A DNA stretch of 64,000 bases from contig DDQW01000074.1 in the NCBI GenBank assembly GCA_002342805.1, positions 727 through 64,726 of the forward strand, written 5' to 3'. The notes beneath the pieces are model-generated. The model searched no databases. It was not told where the DNA came from and was given only the letters and a program-made list of their open reading frames with translations. This document shows positions 7,780 through 17,981 of the stretch, piece after piece (position 1 is the first letter of the stretch; every line of letters starts with the position of its first letter). A program made the translations under genes and the position numbers. The stretch is from Clostridiales bacterium UBA2432. GTDB lineage: Bacteria > Bacillota > Clostridia > Lachnospirales > Vallitaleaceae.

Positions 7780-8900
7780 TTGATATGAATCAAAAAATGA
7801 TGATTACTTTGAATTTACAGTTTTTTGCAGAAGATTCAGGGGCAGGAGAAAAAACTGAACAGCCAACGAGCCGAAAACGTGAAAAATCTCGAGAAGAGGG
7901 GCAAGTTGCAAAAAGTAATGAGATAACAACAGCATTCCTTCTTATTTCCATTTTTTATACGTTGAAAAAATTGGGACCGTGGGTTGCCGAGCAGTTAATT
8001 ATTGTTATGCGAGAAGCCTTTACCCTTTTTAAATACGAGTCAATGGACATATTGTTAGCCCAGCAAATATATTTGTACTTTGTGGAAAAAGTGTTATTTG
8101 TGATACTTCCAATTTTAGGGGTTTCTTTTATTGTTGCCTTTGTCACAAATATCGCACAAGTTGGATGGAAACCATCATTAAAGCCTTTAAAACCGAAATT
8201 TAATCGCCTAAGTCCAATTCAAGGTGCTAAGAGAATGTTTTCTATGCGAACATTAGTTGAACTGTTGAAATCTATTTTGAAAATAGCGATTATTTTGCTT
8301 ATTGTTTATTTAACATTAGTCGATTTTGAAAATATGATTTACAACTTCTATCGACTTCCAGTATTTGATGGATATGTTATGATCATTAATACGGTATTGG
8401 ATATGGCAATAAAAGTGGGCATGTATTTTATAATTGTTGCTATCATTGACTTTGCTTATCAAAAGTATAAACATGAAAAAGATTTGAAAATGACAAAACA
8501 AGAAGTAAAAGATGAACGTAAAATGATTGATGGTAACCCGGAAATCAAAGGAAAGATACGACAAAAAATGCGAGAAGCGGCTATGCGCCGAATGATGCAA
8601 GATATTCCTAAAGCGGATGTCGTTATTACGAATCCTACCCATTTTGCAATAGCCATTGCATATGATGAGAACCAGTTTGGTGCACCTAAAGTATTGGCAA
8701 AAGGGGCTGATCTTGTTGCGGCGAGGATACGTGAACAAGCAAAAGAATTTGAAGTTGAAATTGTCGAAAATAAATTATTGGCGAGAACCTTATACTATAC
8801 GGTTGAAATTGGTCAAGAAATACCGCCTGAATTATATCAGGCAGTTGCAGAAGTATTAGCTTTTGTATATTCTTTAAAAAATAGGAGTGCTCTTACATGA
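7776..8900 (+). CDS. flhB: flagellar export switch protein FlhB
   Basis: A 374-residue export protein that switches substrate class from rod/hook to filament. The start region contains LNLQFFAEDSGAGEKTEQPT, as in B. subtilis FlhB. Four membrane helices occupy about 40-225, and a cytoplasmic domain follows with the self-cleaving Asn286-Pro-Thr-His site (TNPTHFAIAIAYD). A GAGGGA site inside the end of fliR supports the ATG at 7776. It overlaps flhA by 4 nt (ATGA). Confidence 0.97.
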   Translation: MIDMNQKMMITLNLQFFAEDSGAGEKTEQPTSRKREKSREEGQVAKSNEITTAFLLISIFYTLKKLGPWVAEQLIIVMREAFTLFKYESMDILLAQQIYLYFVEKVLFVILPILGVSFIVAFVTNIAQVGWKPSLKPLKPKFNRLSPIQGAKRMFSMRTLVELLKSILKIAIILLIVYLTLVDFENMIYNFYRLPVFDGYVMIINTVLDMAIKVGMYFIIVAIIDFAYQKYKHEKDLKMTKQEVKDERKMIDGNPEIKGKIRQKMREAAMRRMMQDIPKADVVITNPTHFAIAIAYDENQFGAPKVLAKGADLVAARIREQAKEFEVEIVENKLLARTLYYTVEIGQEIPPELYQAVAEVLAFVYSLKNRSALT

Positions 8901-10933
8901 AACCAGGAGATATCATACTCGGATTATTTATATTAATAGCTATTGTTATAATGATTATACCTATTGAAGGAGCAGTCATTAGTATTTTGATATCATTAAA
9001 TCTATTATTGGCATTAATTATCTTATTTAATGCTATGTTTGCTAGAGAAGCTTTATCAATGTCTGCATTTCCTACAATCCTATTGTTCATGACGGTTTAT
9101 CGACTTGCACTTAATGTATCATCAACACGAGCCATATTAACAGGTGGAGAGGCCAAAGCAGGTAATGTTATCCGAACGTTTGGTTCATTTGTTGGAGGTT
9201 CTAGTTTAGTTGTTGGTGTCGTTGTATTTATGATTTTAGTTATTATTAACTTTATGGTCATTACAAAGGGTTCTGAACGTGTTGCAGAAGTTGCAGCTCG
9301 ATTTACATTAGATGCAATGCCAGGAAAGCAAATGGCTATTGATGCGGATCTAAATTCAGGCTTAATTGATGAATTGCAAGCGAGAGAACGCCGACAAAAA
9401 ATACAAGACGAAGCGAGTTTTTTCGGGTCAATGGATGGTGCGAGTAAGTTCGTAAAAGGTGATGCCATCGCCGGATTGATTATTACCTTTATCAATATTG
9501 TTTTTGGTGTTATTTTAGGGGTTGTTATTCAAGGTCAAACACTAGCAGATGCATTTGAAGAATATACTATTTTGACCATTGGTGATGGTTTAGTTAGTCA
9601 AATACCTGCACTATTAATTTCTCTAGCGACAGGAATGCTAGTGACAAAAGTTTCTAAAGAAGTGGATATTAGTGATACACTTATCCAACAACTTTTTCAA
9701 ATGCCCAAAGTTATGTTGCTAGCTGGAGGCGCATTAACATTTTTAGGTATCGTCACACCACTTAGCTTTCCAATTGTTGGAGGAACAGGAATTTTAACAT
9801 TGATAGCTGCTTATAGGATGTACAAAAGCCTCGAGCTTAAAGAAATTGTTGATGAGATTTCCACAGAGGATGTTGAAGCAGAAGAAATCAGAAAACCTGA
9901 AAATGTTGTTAATCTGTTACAAGTGGACCCTATCGAGTTAGAGTTTGGGTATGGGATTATTCCACTTGCTGATGCATCACAAGGCGGAGACTTGCTTGAT
10001 CGTGTTGTTATGATACGACGTCAAATTGCACTTGAACTTGGAACCATTGTACCAATTATTCGATTGAGGGATAATATTCAATTGAATCCAAACCAATATA
10101 TCATTAAGATTAAAGGAAATCAAATTGCAGAAGGTGAAATACTTTTTGATCATTATATGGCAATGAATCCGGGATATATTGAAGATGAAATCGATGGAAT
10201 TGAAACCATAGAACCAGCATTTAAACTTCCGGCTTTATGGATAACTGAGAGTCAAAGAGAACGTGCGGAAGCAATGGGATATACTGTTGTTGATCCACCA
10301 TCTATTATTGCAACTCATCTAACTGAAGTTATTAAAGAGCATTTGGGTGAACTATTAACACGACAAGATGTCAAGACCTTAATCAATAATGTTCAAGAAA
10401 ATCATCCAACTCTAGTGGAAGAATTAGTACCTAAAATTATGACGGTAGGAGATATTCAAAAAGTCCTTATGAATTTATTAAATGAAGGGGTTTCGATTCG
10501 TGACTTAGTATCTGTTTTTGAAACCTTGGCGGATTATGGACTAACGAATAAAGATCCGGATATACTGACAGAATATGTACGCCAATCGTTAAAACGCACG
10601 ATTAGTAAAAAGTTTTTTGACGAAGAGACGAATCAAGTGTTGACATTAGATCCTTCAATTGAACAAATGATTATGGATTCAGTGAAACGAACTGAACAAG
10701 GCATGTTTCTGAATTTAGAACCGGACAAGGTTGAAAAAATACTCAGCGCTACGCAAGCGGCGGCTCAAAAGCAAGAGGCTATGGGAAGAACTCCAATCAT
10801 ATTGACATCTCCAATTGCAAGAGTATATTACAAGCGATTGATTGAAGAAAGATATCCGGATATTGTGGTTATATCTTATGGAGAAATTGATAATCAAGCA
10901 GAATTACAGTCAGTTGGGATGGTGAGTGTTTAA
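8897..10933 (+). CDS. flhA: flagellar export protein FlhA
   Basis: The largest export-gate component, 678 residues. The N-terminal half carries about eight membrane helices and the conserved FHIPEP-type loop (RLALNVSSTRAILTGG, then AMPGKQMAIDADLNSGLID). The C-terminal half (about 345-678) is the cytoplasmic ring that docks chaperone-substrate complexes, with LNPNQYIIKIKG and ITSPIARVYYKRL-type strands. AGGAGTG lies 10 nt before the ATG. Start overlaps flhB by 4 nt and the stop overlaps flhF by 1 nt. Confidence 0.97.
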   Translation: MKPGDIILGLFILIAIVIMIIPIEGAVISILISLNLLLALIILFNAMFAREALSMSAFPTILLFMTVYRLALNVSSTRAILTGGEAKAGNVIRTFGSFVGGSSLVVGVVVFMILVIINFMVITKGSERVAEVAARFTLDAMPGKQMAIDADLNSGLIDELQARERRQKIQDEASFFGSMDGASKFVKGDAIAGLIITFINIVFGVILGVVIQGQTLADAFEEYTILTIGDGLVSQIPALLISLATGMLVTKVSKEVDISDTLIQQLFQMPKVMLLAGGALTFLGIVTPLSFPIVGGTGILTLIAAYRMYKSLELKEIVDEISTEDVEAEEIRKPENVVNLLQVDPIELEFGYGIIPLADASQGGDLLDRVVMIRRQIALELGTIVPIIRLRDNIQLNPNQYIIKIKGNQIAEGEILFDHYMAMNPGYIEDEIDGIETIEPAFKLPALWITESQRERAEAMGYTVVDPPSIIATHLTEVIKEHLGELLTRQDVKTLINNVQENHPTLVEELVPKIMTVGDIQKVLMNLLNEGVSIRDLVSVFETLADYGLTNKDPDILTEYVRQSLKRTISKKFFDEETNQVLTLDPSIEQMIMDSVKRTEQGMFLNLEPDKVEKILSATQAAAQKQEAMGRTPIILTSPIARVYYKRLIEERYPDIVVISYGEIDNQAELQSVGMVSV

Positions 10934-12162
10934 TGAATATACATAAGTATAAAGGACAGACTGAAAAAGAAGCGATGACAGCAATTAAGGCAGAACTCGG
11001 TCCGGAAGCCCTAATTGTTAGTGTTAAGCATGTACGACCGAAAGGTGTCTTTAAGCTATTTAGAAAATCATTTGTCGAAGTTACGGCAGCGGTTGATGAT
11101 CGTGCCATATCAGATGACCAAATAGAACGTACATTACCGAAGATAAGTTTAAATGCTGCCTTGATTCAAAAAAATAATAAAACAATGCAAGAACAAAAGG
11201 TTGATTATGAAGATTCAGAGTTAGATGAATTTAAACGCTTTATAGAAAAGTTTTCAGAAAAACAAGAAAAAGTCATTGAAAAACCGGCAGAAAAATCCAT
11301 TGAAATTATTCCGGAAACTATTCCGGAAACACAAGAAGAGATAAAAATAGATGACCCTACAGATATTCCTATGCTTCGGGTGATTTACGAACAACTATTA
11401 GAAAATGAGATTGACGAAAAATATGCAAATGAATTGATGGCGGGTTTAGTCGAATATGTATATGGAAATGAAACTAATATTGATGATATTGTTTCAATTA
11501 TTTATAAAAGAATTGTCAAGAATATGTCTGATTATGATACAATAGAAATTAATAAAATGAATAAAAATATTTTTTTTATTGGCCCGACAGGTGTGGGTAA
11601 AACAACGACAATTGCAAAAATTGCATCTTTGTTCTCGTTGAACTATGGAAAAGATGTTGCATTAATAACATCGGATACATATAGAATTGCAGCAGTTGAA
11701 CAGCTTCGAACATATGCAAATATTTTAGGAATTCCAATCAAAGTGGTTTATTCGAGGGAAGAAATGATGGAAGCAATTGACTTCTTTTCTGATAAAGAAC
11801 TTGTTTTAATTGATACTGCAGGTCGTTCCTATAAAAATCAAGAGCATCAACAGGAACTTAAAGAGCTTTTAGAAGCTGTTTCAGATAAAGAAGTTTTCTT
11901 AGCCTTAAGTGTTGCGACAAAATATAAGGATATGCTTAAAATGGTAAATATATATAAAGCGATGACTGAATTTAGAGTAATCTTCACAAAATTAGATGAG
12001 ACGGTCAGCTATGGTAATATTTTTAATATTCGTAAAGCGACAGGTGTCCGACTATCATATATCACGTTCGGACAGAATGTACCAGATGATATCAGCGAGA
12101 TTAATCCTCATGAGATTGCAAAAAGTCTTTTAGGAGGTGGAACATTTGGATCAAGCAACTAA
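10933..12162 (+). CDS. flhF: flagellar placement GTPase FlhF
   Basis: SRP-family GTPase of 409 residues that fixes flagellar position. The basic N-terminal region begins MNIHKYKGQTEKEAM; an acidic, repetitive linker (about 85-145, with repeated IPETIPETQ) leads to the N-G domains. G1 is GPTGVGKTTTIAKIA (from about residue 217), followed by LITSDTYRIAAVEQL, LIDTAGRS and FTKLDET. FlhG, encoded next, stimulates this GTPase. The genes overlap by 17 nt, so the pair is translationally coupled. Confidence 0.96.
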   Translation: MNIHKYKGQTEKEAMTAIKAELGPEALIVSVKHVRPKGVFKLFRKSFVEVTAAVDDRAISDDQIERTLPKISLNAALIQKNNKTMQEQKVDYEDSELDEFKRFIEKFSEKQEKVIEKPAEKSIEIIPETIPETQEEIKIDDPTDIPMLRVIYEQLLENEIDEKYANELMAGLVEYVYGNETNIDDIVSIIYKRIVKNMSDYDTIEINKMNKNIFFIGPTGVGKTTTIAKIASLFSLNYGKDVALITSDTYRIAAVEQLRTYANILGIPIKVVYSREEMMEAIDFFSDKELVLIDTAGRSYKNQEHQQELKELLEAVSDKEVFLALSVATKYKDMLKMVNIYKAMTEFRVIFTKLDETVSYGNIFNIRKATGVRLSYITFGQNVPDDISEINPHEIAKSLLGGGTFGSSN

Positions 12163-13027
12163 CCTCCGTAATATTGTAAAAAATAGTCAAGTAGCTAATC
12201 GACGTCGAGCAAAAGTAATTACAGTTACTTCGGGAAAAGGTGGCGTCGGAAAATCGAATATATCTGTTAATCTTGCAATTCAGTTACGAAAAATGGGGAA
12301 AAGTGTTATTGTCTTTGACGCGGACTTTGGATTAGCTAATGTTGAAGTTATTTTTGGCGTTATCCCTAAGTATAATTTATTTGATGTCATCTATAATAAT
12401 AAAACCATTACTGAAGTATTAACAAATGGTCCATTAGGTATTGAATTTTTGTCAGGAGGTTCTGGGGTCAAAGAATTGCTTAGACTTGATAAAACACAGA
12501 TTGAACTCTTAGTGACCAAATTAGCAGAACTGGATCGATATGCGGATGTAATAATTATTGATACCGGAGCTGGAATTAGTGATGCTGTATTAAGCTTTTT
12601 ATCAGCATCACATGAAGTTATTCTTGTTACAACGCCTGAACCTACATCGGTAACAGATGCTTATGCCGTTCTAAAAGCAATTAGAAATAATAAAATCGAT
12701 GAAATAGAAGGACATATTCATGTGTTAGTAAATCGTGTTCGAAGTGATAAAGAAGGACGAGAAATTTTTGATAAGCTTAATAAAGTAAGTCAAAAATTTC
12801 TGAATATAGAACTAAGAACCATTGGTTATTTACCTGAAGACCGATTTTTACCACGAGCTGTTATCGAGCAAAAACCGATTTCGATTTTATATCCCAAAGC
12901 AAATATTGTTAAAAGTTTTGAAGAATTATCAACGAAAATTATGGAAGATTATGATGAAGAAGAAAAAACAACTCGTGGGCTTGGGAATATTTTTACGAAT
13001 TTTTTAAGACATAAAGATAGGAGGTAA
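12146..13027 (+). CDS. flhG: flagellar number regulator FlhG (YlxH), MinD-like ATPase
   Basis: MinD/ParA-type ATPase of 293 residues that limits flagellar number and activates FlhF. The TTG at 12146 is chosen: AGGAGGTGG stands 5 nt upstream, while the GTG at 12137 lies within that site. The N-terminus MDQATNLRNIV carries the DQAxxLR activator helix known to stimulate FlhF. The deviant Walker A is TSGKGGVGKS (about 28-37), followed by VFDADFGLANVEV and IIIDTGAGISD. The tail is charged, with a possible membrane-targeting helix near KNIFTNFLR-type residues (GLGNIFTNFLR). Confidence 0.95.
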   Translation: MDQATNLRNIVKNSQVANRRRAKVITVTSGKGGVGKSNISVNLAIQLRKMGKSVIVFDADFGLANVEVIFGVIPKYNLFDVIYNNKTITEVLTNGPLGIEFLSGGSGVKELLRLDKTQIELLVTKLAELDRYADVIIIDTGAGISDAVLSFLSASHEVILVTTPEPTSVTDAYAVLKAIRNNKIDEIEGHIHVLVNRVRSDKEGREIFDKLNKVSQKFLNIELRTIGYLPEDRFLPRAVIEQKPISILYPKANIVKSFEELSTKIMEDYDEEEKTTRGLGNIFTNFLRHKDRR

Positions 13028-13031
13028 TATT

Positions 13032-13685
13032 ATGCAGGCTTCTATAAAACTCGGAGATAAAGTAGAACTGATAAAAAAAACAGATTTATTAGACTCTGAT
13101 ATATATTTCAGTATGATCTATAGCATTGATGATGATATGTTGCGTATACAAGCTCCGATTGAAAGCGGGAAGATCATTCCCTTACAATTTGATGAGGTGT
13201 ATTATATGAATGTGTATACAGAAAAAGGTTTATTACGTGCTGAAGCAAGTGTAGAACAGCGTGAAAAAACAGAACACCTTCATATTCTTGTTATGAAACC
13301 ACTCACTCTTTTTAAAAAATATCAACGACGTCAATACTATAGATTAAATTGCACATTGAATTTAATCTATCAAGATTCGGAAACCAATGAGGCAGGGGAA
13401 GGTATTGTTTTAGATATCAGTGGTGGAGGAATGCGATTTGCTACACCAAAAGAGTTAAATGAAAAAGAGGTTATTACGTGTCATTTGTGTCTTCGTTTAA
13501 AAGATGAGACAGTAGATCTTACTGTTAAAGGAAAAGTCATTCAAAGTAAATTGATTGAGCCTGAAAGAATAACTTTTCAAAATCGTCTAGAATTTATAGA
13601 TTTATCTTTAGAGAAGCAAGAAACAATTATTAAATTCATATTCGAAGAAGAACGACGACGACGTAAAAAAGAAAAAGGGATGTGA
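13032..13685 (+). CDS. PilZ-domain flagellar brake protein (YcgR/MotI-like)
   Basis: A 217-residue cytoplasmic protein with an N-terminal YcgR-like beta domain (about 1-95) and a C-terminal PilZ domain (about 96-205). The c-di-GMP contacts are present: RRQYYRL gives the RxxxR arm and LDISGGGMRF gives the D/NxSxxG motif. In relatives such proteins bind the stator when c-di-GMP is high and slow the motor. AGGAGG precedes the ATG. Its place between flhG and cheB in the flagellar operon supports a motility role; target binding is inference. Confidence 0.9.
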   Translation: MQASIKLGDKVELIKKTDLLDSDIYFSMIYSIDDDMLRIQAPIESGKIIPLQFDEVYYMNVYTEKGLLRAEASVEQREKTEHLHILVMKPLTLFKKYQRRQYYRLNCTLNLIYQDSETNEAGEGIVLDISGGGMRFATPKELNEKEVITCHLCLRLKDETVDLTVKGKVIQSKLIEPERITFQNRLEFIDLSLEKQETIIKFIFEEERRRRKKEKGM

Positions 13686-13689
13686 AGAT

Positions 13690-14772
13690 ATGGTAGCTAA
13701 GAAAAAAATATTAGTAATTGATGACTCTGCATTCATGCGAAGGGTGATATCTGATATAATTAATGGTGATTCAAGATGTGAAGTTATTGGCACGGCTGCA
13801 AATGGAGAAGATGGATTGAAATTACTTAAACATCTTAAACCTGATGTCATCACGCTCGATATCCAGATGCCTATTATGGATGGGTTGACAATGCTTAAAA
13901 CCATGAAGCAAAAATATGACATTCCTGTTATTATGATGAGTACATTAACAAAAGAAGGTGCCCTTGAGACAATACAATCGCTTGAACTTGGAGCTTTTGA
14001 TTTTGTGGCTAAGCCAGATAATATATTTAAAGTGAATTCTCAAGAAATCCGAACGGAACTTATTGAAAAGATCATGACTGCAACTCAGAGTCGTGCGAGA
14101 TATGAAAGCTCTCAGATATCAACCCCGATATCTAAGCCTGAGAAAGTACAGGTGCTTACAGACCGACCGCGAGTGAGTCACGTAAGGGATAAAGTGACAA
14201 AGTTAGTGGCAATAGGTACATCAACAGGTGGGCCGAGAGCCTTACAATATGTTCTGCCATATTTGCCCAAAGACATCGAGGCAGGAATTGTTATCGTTCA
14301 ACATATGCCTCCAGGATTCACAAAATCCTTAGCTGATCGGCTCAATAATCTTAGTGAAATCCAAGTCAAGGAAGCCGAAGATGGTGAACAAATTTTAAAT
14401 GGGACAGCCTATATTGCACCAGGAGATCGTCATTTGATGGTTAAGCAAAAAGGGAATCAATATGTTATTCATTTATCGGACGGACCTAAAAATGGGGCCC
14501 ATAAGCCATCGGTCAATGAAATGATGACTTCACTTGCTGAAATCTCTATTCCACATGTTATAGGGGTTGTTATGACAGGAATGGGAGCAGATGGAAGAGA
14601 AGGGGTAGCAAATCTTAAACAAAAACGAGAAATTCACATCATTGTACAAGAAGAAGCATCATGCGTCGTATACGGTATGCCCAAGGCAATTGTTGAAGCT
14701 AAATTAGCAGACGAGATTATTCCTCTTGATCAATTGGCAAAAGTAATTACAAAAAAAGTGGAGGTGCTTTAA
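13690..14772 (+). CDS. cheB: chemotaxis protein-glutamate methylesterase CheB
   Basis: A 360-residue receiver-methylesterase that demethylates and deamidates chemoreceptors after phosphorylation by CheA. The receiver (1-120) has Asp11-Asp12 and phospho-acceptor Asp57 in TLDIQMPIMDG. The catalytic domain (about 170-355) has the serine motif AIGTSTGGPRAL, the histidine motif IVQHMPPGFT and the aspartate motif MTGMGADGREG. It begins 4 nt after the PilZ gene and its stop abuts the start of cheA. No cheR is seen in the window. Confidence 0.96.
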   Translation: MVAKKKILVIDDSAFMRRVISDIINGDSRCEVIGTAANGEDGLKLLKHLKPDVITLDIQMPIMDGLTMLKTMKQKYDIPVIMMSTLTKEGALETIQSLELGAFDFVAKPDNIFKVNSQEIRTELIEKIMTATQSRARYESSQISTPISKPEKVQVLTDRPRVSHVRDKVTKLVAIGTSTGGPRALQYVLPYLPKDIEAGIVIVQHMPPGFTKSLADRLNNLSEIQVKEAEDGEQILNGTAYIAPGDRHLMVKQKGNQYVIHLSDGPKNGAHKPSVNEMMTSLAEISIPHVIGVVMTGMGADGREGVANLKQKREIHIIVQEEASCVVYGMPKAIVEAKLADEIIPLDQLAKVITKKVEVL

Positions 14773-16863
14773 ATGGATGTATCACAATATCTCGAAATAT
14801 TTATTGAAGAAGCAAAAGAACATTTGCAAAACTTAAACGAAGCTTTGTTAGAAATGGAAAAATCAGATGATAACAAGGATTTAGTTAATGAAATATTTAG
14901 AGTTGCACATACCTTAAAGGGAATGGCAGCAACCATGGGATTCAAGAGAATGACAGTATTAACGCATGATATGGAAAACGTGTTATCTGAAATACGAAAT
15001 GGAAAAATTGAGATTTCAGCAGAGCTTTTAGATGTTCTATTTCAATGTTTAGATGCTTTGGAGCAATACGTCGATCAAATTATTGAAACTGGTACTGAAG
15101 GTGATAAGACCAATCAACCTATTATTGACCGTTTGAACCTTATCTTAGAGGGAAAATCAGCCGAACAGGTCCAAGAAAAGGTTGATGGAAATGATACATC
15201 CGCATCTCAGCCAGATAATCAACCGATATTGGAATCTGGATTGACGGATGAATCGGCAAAAAGAAAACATAAGATGTTATCCTTTAATGAATACGAGAAG
15301 AATGCAATATTAAAAGCGCAAGAAGAGAGTTATAGTGTATATGGTATTACTATTATCATTGCGGAAAGTTGTGTTCTTAAATCAGCAAGAGCCTTTATTA
15401 TATTTAGAACATTGGAAGGGTTAGGTCAAATAATCAAGTCTCATCCATCTGTACAAGATATTGAAGATGAAAAATTTGATTTAGATTTTTCGGTTTTCCT
15501 TATTTCAAGTGAGAGTCAAGAAAAATTCTTAAAAGAACTTAATTCAATAGCCGAAGTTGAAGAAGTTCTTATTGATGAAATTCATCTTGAAGGTACCGTC
15601 CAAGAATTTGGTCAAAAACAAAGGGAAAACAAACAAGTTGATGAAGAGACAAACCAGGTACAAGATGATTCAAACAATGATAAAGAGAAACGTGAAAGTA
15701 AAGGGCAGGCACCAACCAAGCCAAAAGCAAATCGAACAGTGCGTGTGGATATCGAACGATTAGATAACTTAATGAATTTAGTCAGTGAGTTAATAATTGT
15801 TAAGAATGGTTTGGAAACGGTAGAAAACAATAATCAAAATATGAATGAGCAGATTGAATATTTAGAACGTATTACAACGAATTTACATGATGCCGTTATG
15901 AAGGTACGAATGGTGCCTGTTGAAAGAGTATTTAATCGTTTTCCTCGTTTGGTGCGTGATTTGGCGAGAAAGTTAAACAAAAATCTCGAATTACATATGT
16001 CAGGTGAAGAAACAGAACTTGATCGGACAGTTATCGATGAAATAGGAGACCCTCTTGTTCACTTGATTCGTAATGCATGTGACCATGGACAAGAAATGCC
16101 AAGCGAAAGAAAAAGTCGTGGAAAAAATGAAGTGGGAAATGTATATTTAGACGCATATCAAGATGGAAACAATGTTGTTATTGAAGTTGCAGATGATGGT
16201 AATGGTATTGATGTGGAACGCGTCAAGGCTAAAGCCCTTAATAATGGAACAATATCAAGAGATCAAGCAGATGCAATGAGTGATCAAGATATTGTAGAGC
16301 TATTATTTAAACCTAGTTTTTCAACAGCAGATCAAATCTCAGATGTATCTGGTCGAGGTGTTGGCCTAGATGTCGTTAAAACAAAAATAGAAGCCTTAGG
16401 CGGAGATATTGAAGTTAAAACGAAACTTGGAAAAGGGTCAACATTTATTATTCGTTTACCATTAACATTAGCAATTATACAAGCTTTAATGGTCCGATTA
16501 GAAAATGAAAAATATGCGATTCCATTAAATACAATTCAAAACATTGAAGATGTTAAAGTTTCGGATATAAAATATATTCAAAACCAAGAAGTCATTAATT
16601 TACGTGGACATGTTATACCTATTGTACGTTTAGATGGATTATTAGGAATTGAGCGAGAAAATACTGAAGAGTCGATGACGGTTGTTATCGTTAATAAAGG
16701 TGACAAACAAGCTGGATTTGTTGTGGATGGATTAATAGGACAACAAGAAATTGTTATTAAGACTTTAGGCAAATATCTAACGAATATCCGACTCATCGCT
16801 GGATCAACAATCTTAGGTGACGGTGAAGTTGCATTAATTCTAGATGTTAATTCACTAGTATAA
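14773..16863 (+). CDS. cheA: chemotaxis histidine kinase CheA
   Basis: A 696-residue receptor-coupled kinase. Domains in order: P1 Hpt with phospho-His46 in RVAHTLKGMAATMG; P2 CheY/CheB docking (about 170-275); a charged linker; P3 dimerisation starting RVDIERLDNLMNLVSELI; P4 ATPase with HLIRNACDHG (N box), ADDGNGID and GRGVGLDVV; P5 CheW-like domain at the end (about 560-696). It starts directly after the cheB stop, with GGAGGTG inside cheB. Signals from receptors are passed to CheY and CheB. Confidence 0.97.
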   Translation: MDVSQYLEIFIEEAKEHLQNLNEALLEMEKSDDNKDLVNEIFRVAHTLKGMAATMGFKRMTVLTHDMENVLSEIRNGKIEISAELLDVLFQCLDALEQYVDQIIETGTEGDKTNQPIIDRLNLILEGKSAEQVQEKVDGNDTSASQPDNQPILESGLTDESAKRKHKMLSFNEYEKNAILKAQEESYSVYGITIIIAESCVLKSARAFIIFRTLEGLGQIIKSHPSVQDIEDEKFDLDFSVFLISSESQEKFLKELNSIAEVEEVLIDEIHLEGTVQEFGQKQRENKQVDEETNQVQDDSNNDKEKRESKGQAPTKPKANRTVRVDIERLDNLMNLVSELIIVKNGLETVENNNQNMNEQIEYLERITTNLHDAVMKVRMVPVERVFNRFPRLVRDLARKLNKNLELHMSGEETELDRTVIDEIGDPLVHLIRNACDHGQEMPSERKSRGKNEVGNVYLDAYQDGNNVVIEVADDGNGIDVERVKAKALNNGTISRDQADAMSDQDIVELLFKPSFSTADQISDVSGRGVGLDVVKTKIEALGGDIEVKTKLGKGSTFIIRLPLTLAIIQALMVRLENEKYAIPLNTIQNIEDVKVSDIKYIQNQEVINLRGHVIPIVRLDGLLGIERENTEESMTVVIVNKGDKQAGFVVDGLIGQQEIVIKTLGKYLTNIRLIAGSTILGDGEVALILDVNSLV

Positions 16864-16877
16864 ACAGGAGGGTAATA

Positions 16878-17330
16878 ATGGAAAATAATCAAACAAAAAA
16901 TGAAGACATAAAGCAATTTATTGTTGTAAAATTTGGTCATGAACAATATGGAATTAACATTCAAATCGTTCAAAACATTGTTCGAATGCCTAATATCACA
17001 CGCGTCCCAAATGCTCCTGCATATATTAAAGGAGTTATTAATTTAAGAGGAGAAATTATTCCTGTAATGAGTGTTCGTGTTAAGTTTGAGTTAGAAGAAG
17101 ATCAATTTACCAATGCTACACGGATTATTATTGTGAAAATTGATGGGAACGCCATTGGATTGATTGTCGATGAAGTATTAGAAGTCATACAATTATCCGA
17201 AGCACAAATTGAAAAAATTGTGAGTGATTCTGATGATGAAAAATCTAAATATGTTTATGCCGTTGGAAAAGTCGGAGAAGAATTAGTTACGTTACTCAAC
17301 GTAGGATCAATCATAGGCGTAGATGATTAA
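16878..17330 (+). CDS. cheW: chemotaxis coupling protein CheW
   Basis: A 150-residue scaffold joining receptors to CheA. The CheW fold is marked by FGIN-like strand EQYGINIQIVQNIV, the sequence RVPNAPAYIKGVINLRGEI and VDEVLEVIQL. CAGGAGGG precedes the ATG and the gene starts 14 nt after cheA, whose own P5 domain is homologous. Length and motifs are typical. Confidence 0.96.
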   Translation: MENNQTKNEDIKQFIVVKFGHEQYGINIQIVQNIVRMPNITRVPNAPAYIKGVINLRGEIIPVMSVRVKFELEEDQFTNATRIIIVKIDGNAIGLIVDEVLEVIQLSEAQIEKIVSDSDDEKSKYVYAVGKVGEELVTLLNVGSIIGVDD

Positions 17331-17345
17331 GAAAGGTGACCGTAT

Positions 17346-17981
17346 ATGAGCAATTTAGATTATAATAGCTTAGATAGCATGCACCTGGATATTTTACGAG
17401 AAATCGGAAATATTGGTGCTGGTAATGCTACAACAGCCCTATCTCAAATGATTAATAAGAAAATTGACATGGGAGTTCCACAGGTTAATGTTCTAGAATT
17501 TAAAGAGTTAGCAGAAGTTTTAGGCGGTGCAGAAAATCCGATTGTTGGGATTCTCATAGGTGTAGAAGGACAAATCAATGGAATGATGATGTTTGTCTTA
17601 GAGCAAAAATCAGCACACAATTTAGTGAATATGCTTATGGGAAGAGATATTGATTGCTTTGAAGATTTCACTGAAATGGATTTGTCTGCATTAAATGAAA
17701 TCGGAAATATCATTGCAGGAGCATATCTTTCTTCATTATCGACTCTCACAAATTTAAAGATTATCGGTACTGTACCTAATATGGCCATTGATATGGCAGG
17801 TGCCATATTAAGTGTTCCAGCTATTGAATTTGGAAAAGTTGGTGATAGAGCACTATTAATTCAAACAGATTTCGGTGGCGAACTTGAGCGTGTATTTGGG
17901 TATTTTATTTTGATTCCTGAATTAGATTCGTATGCTGAAATATTAAAAAGTTTAGGAATTATTCAAGATGACAATGATTAA
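17346..17981 (+). CDS. cheC: CheY-P phosphatase CheC
   Basis: A 211-residue CheC with both phosphatase E-x-x-N sites: REIGNIGAGNATTALSQM near the N-terminus and NEIGNIIAGAYLSSL in the middle. CheC dephosphorylates CheY-P and, in B. subtilis, is stimulated by and sequesters CheD. Its stop overlaps the start of cheD by 14 nt, so the two partners are co-translated. Together with FliY this gives two CheY-P phosphatases of one family; no CheZ is seen. Confidence 0.96.
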   Translation: MSNLDYNSLDSMHLDILREIGNIGAGNATTALSQMINKKIDMGVPQVNVLEFKELAEVLGGAENPIVGILIGVEGQINGMMMFVLEQKSAHNLVNMLMGRDIDCFEDFTEMDLSALNEIGNIIAGAYLSSLSTLTNLKIIGTVPNMAIDMAGAILSVPAIEFGKVGDRALLIQTDFGGELERVFGYFILIPELDSYAEILKSLGIIQDDND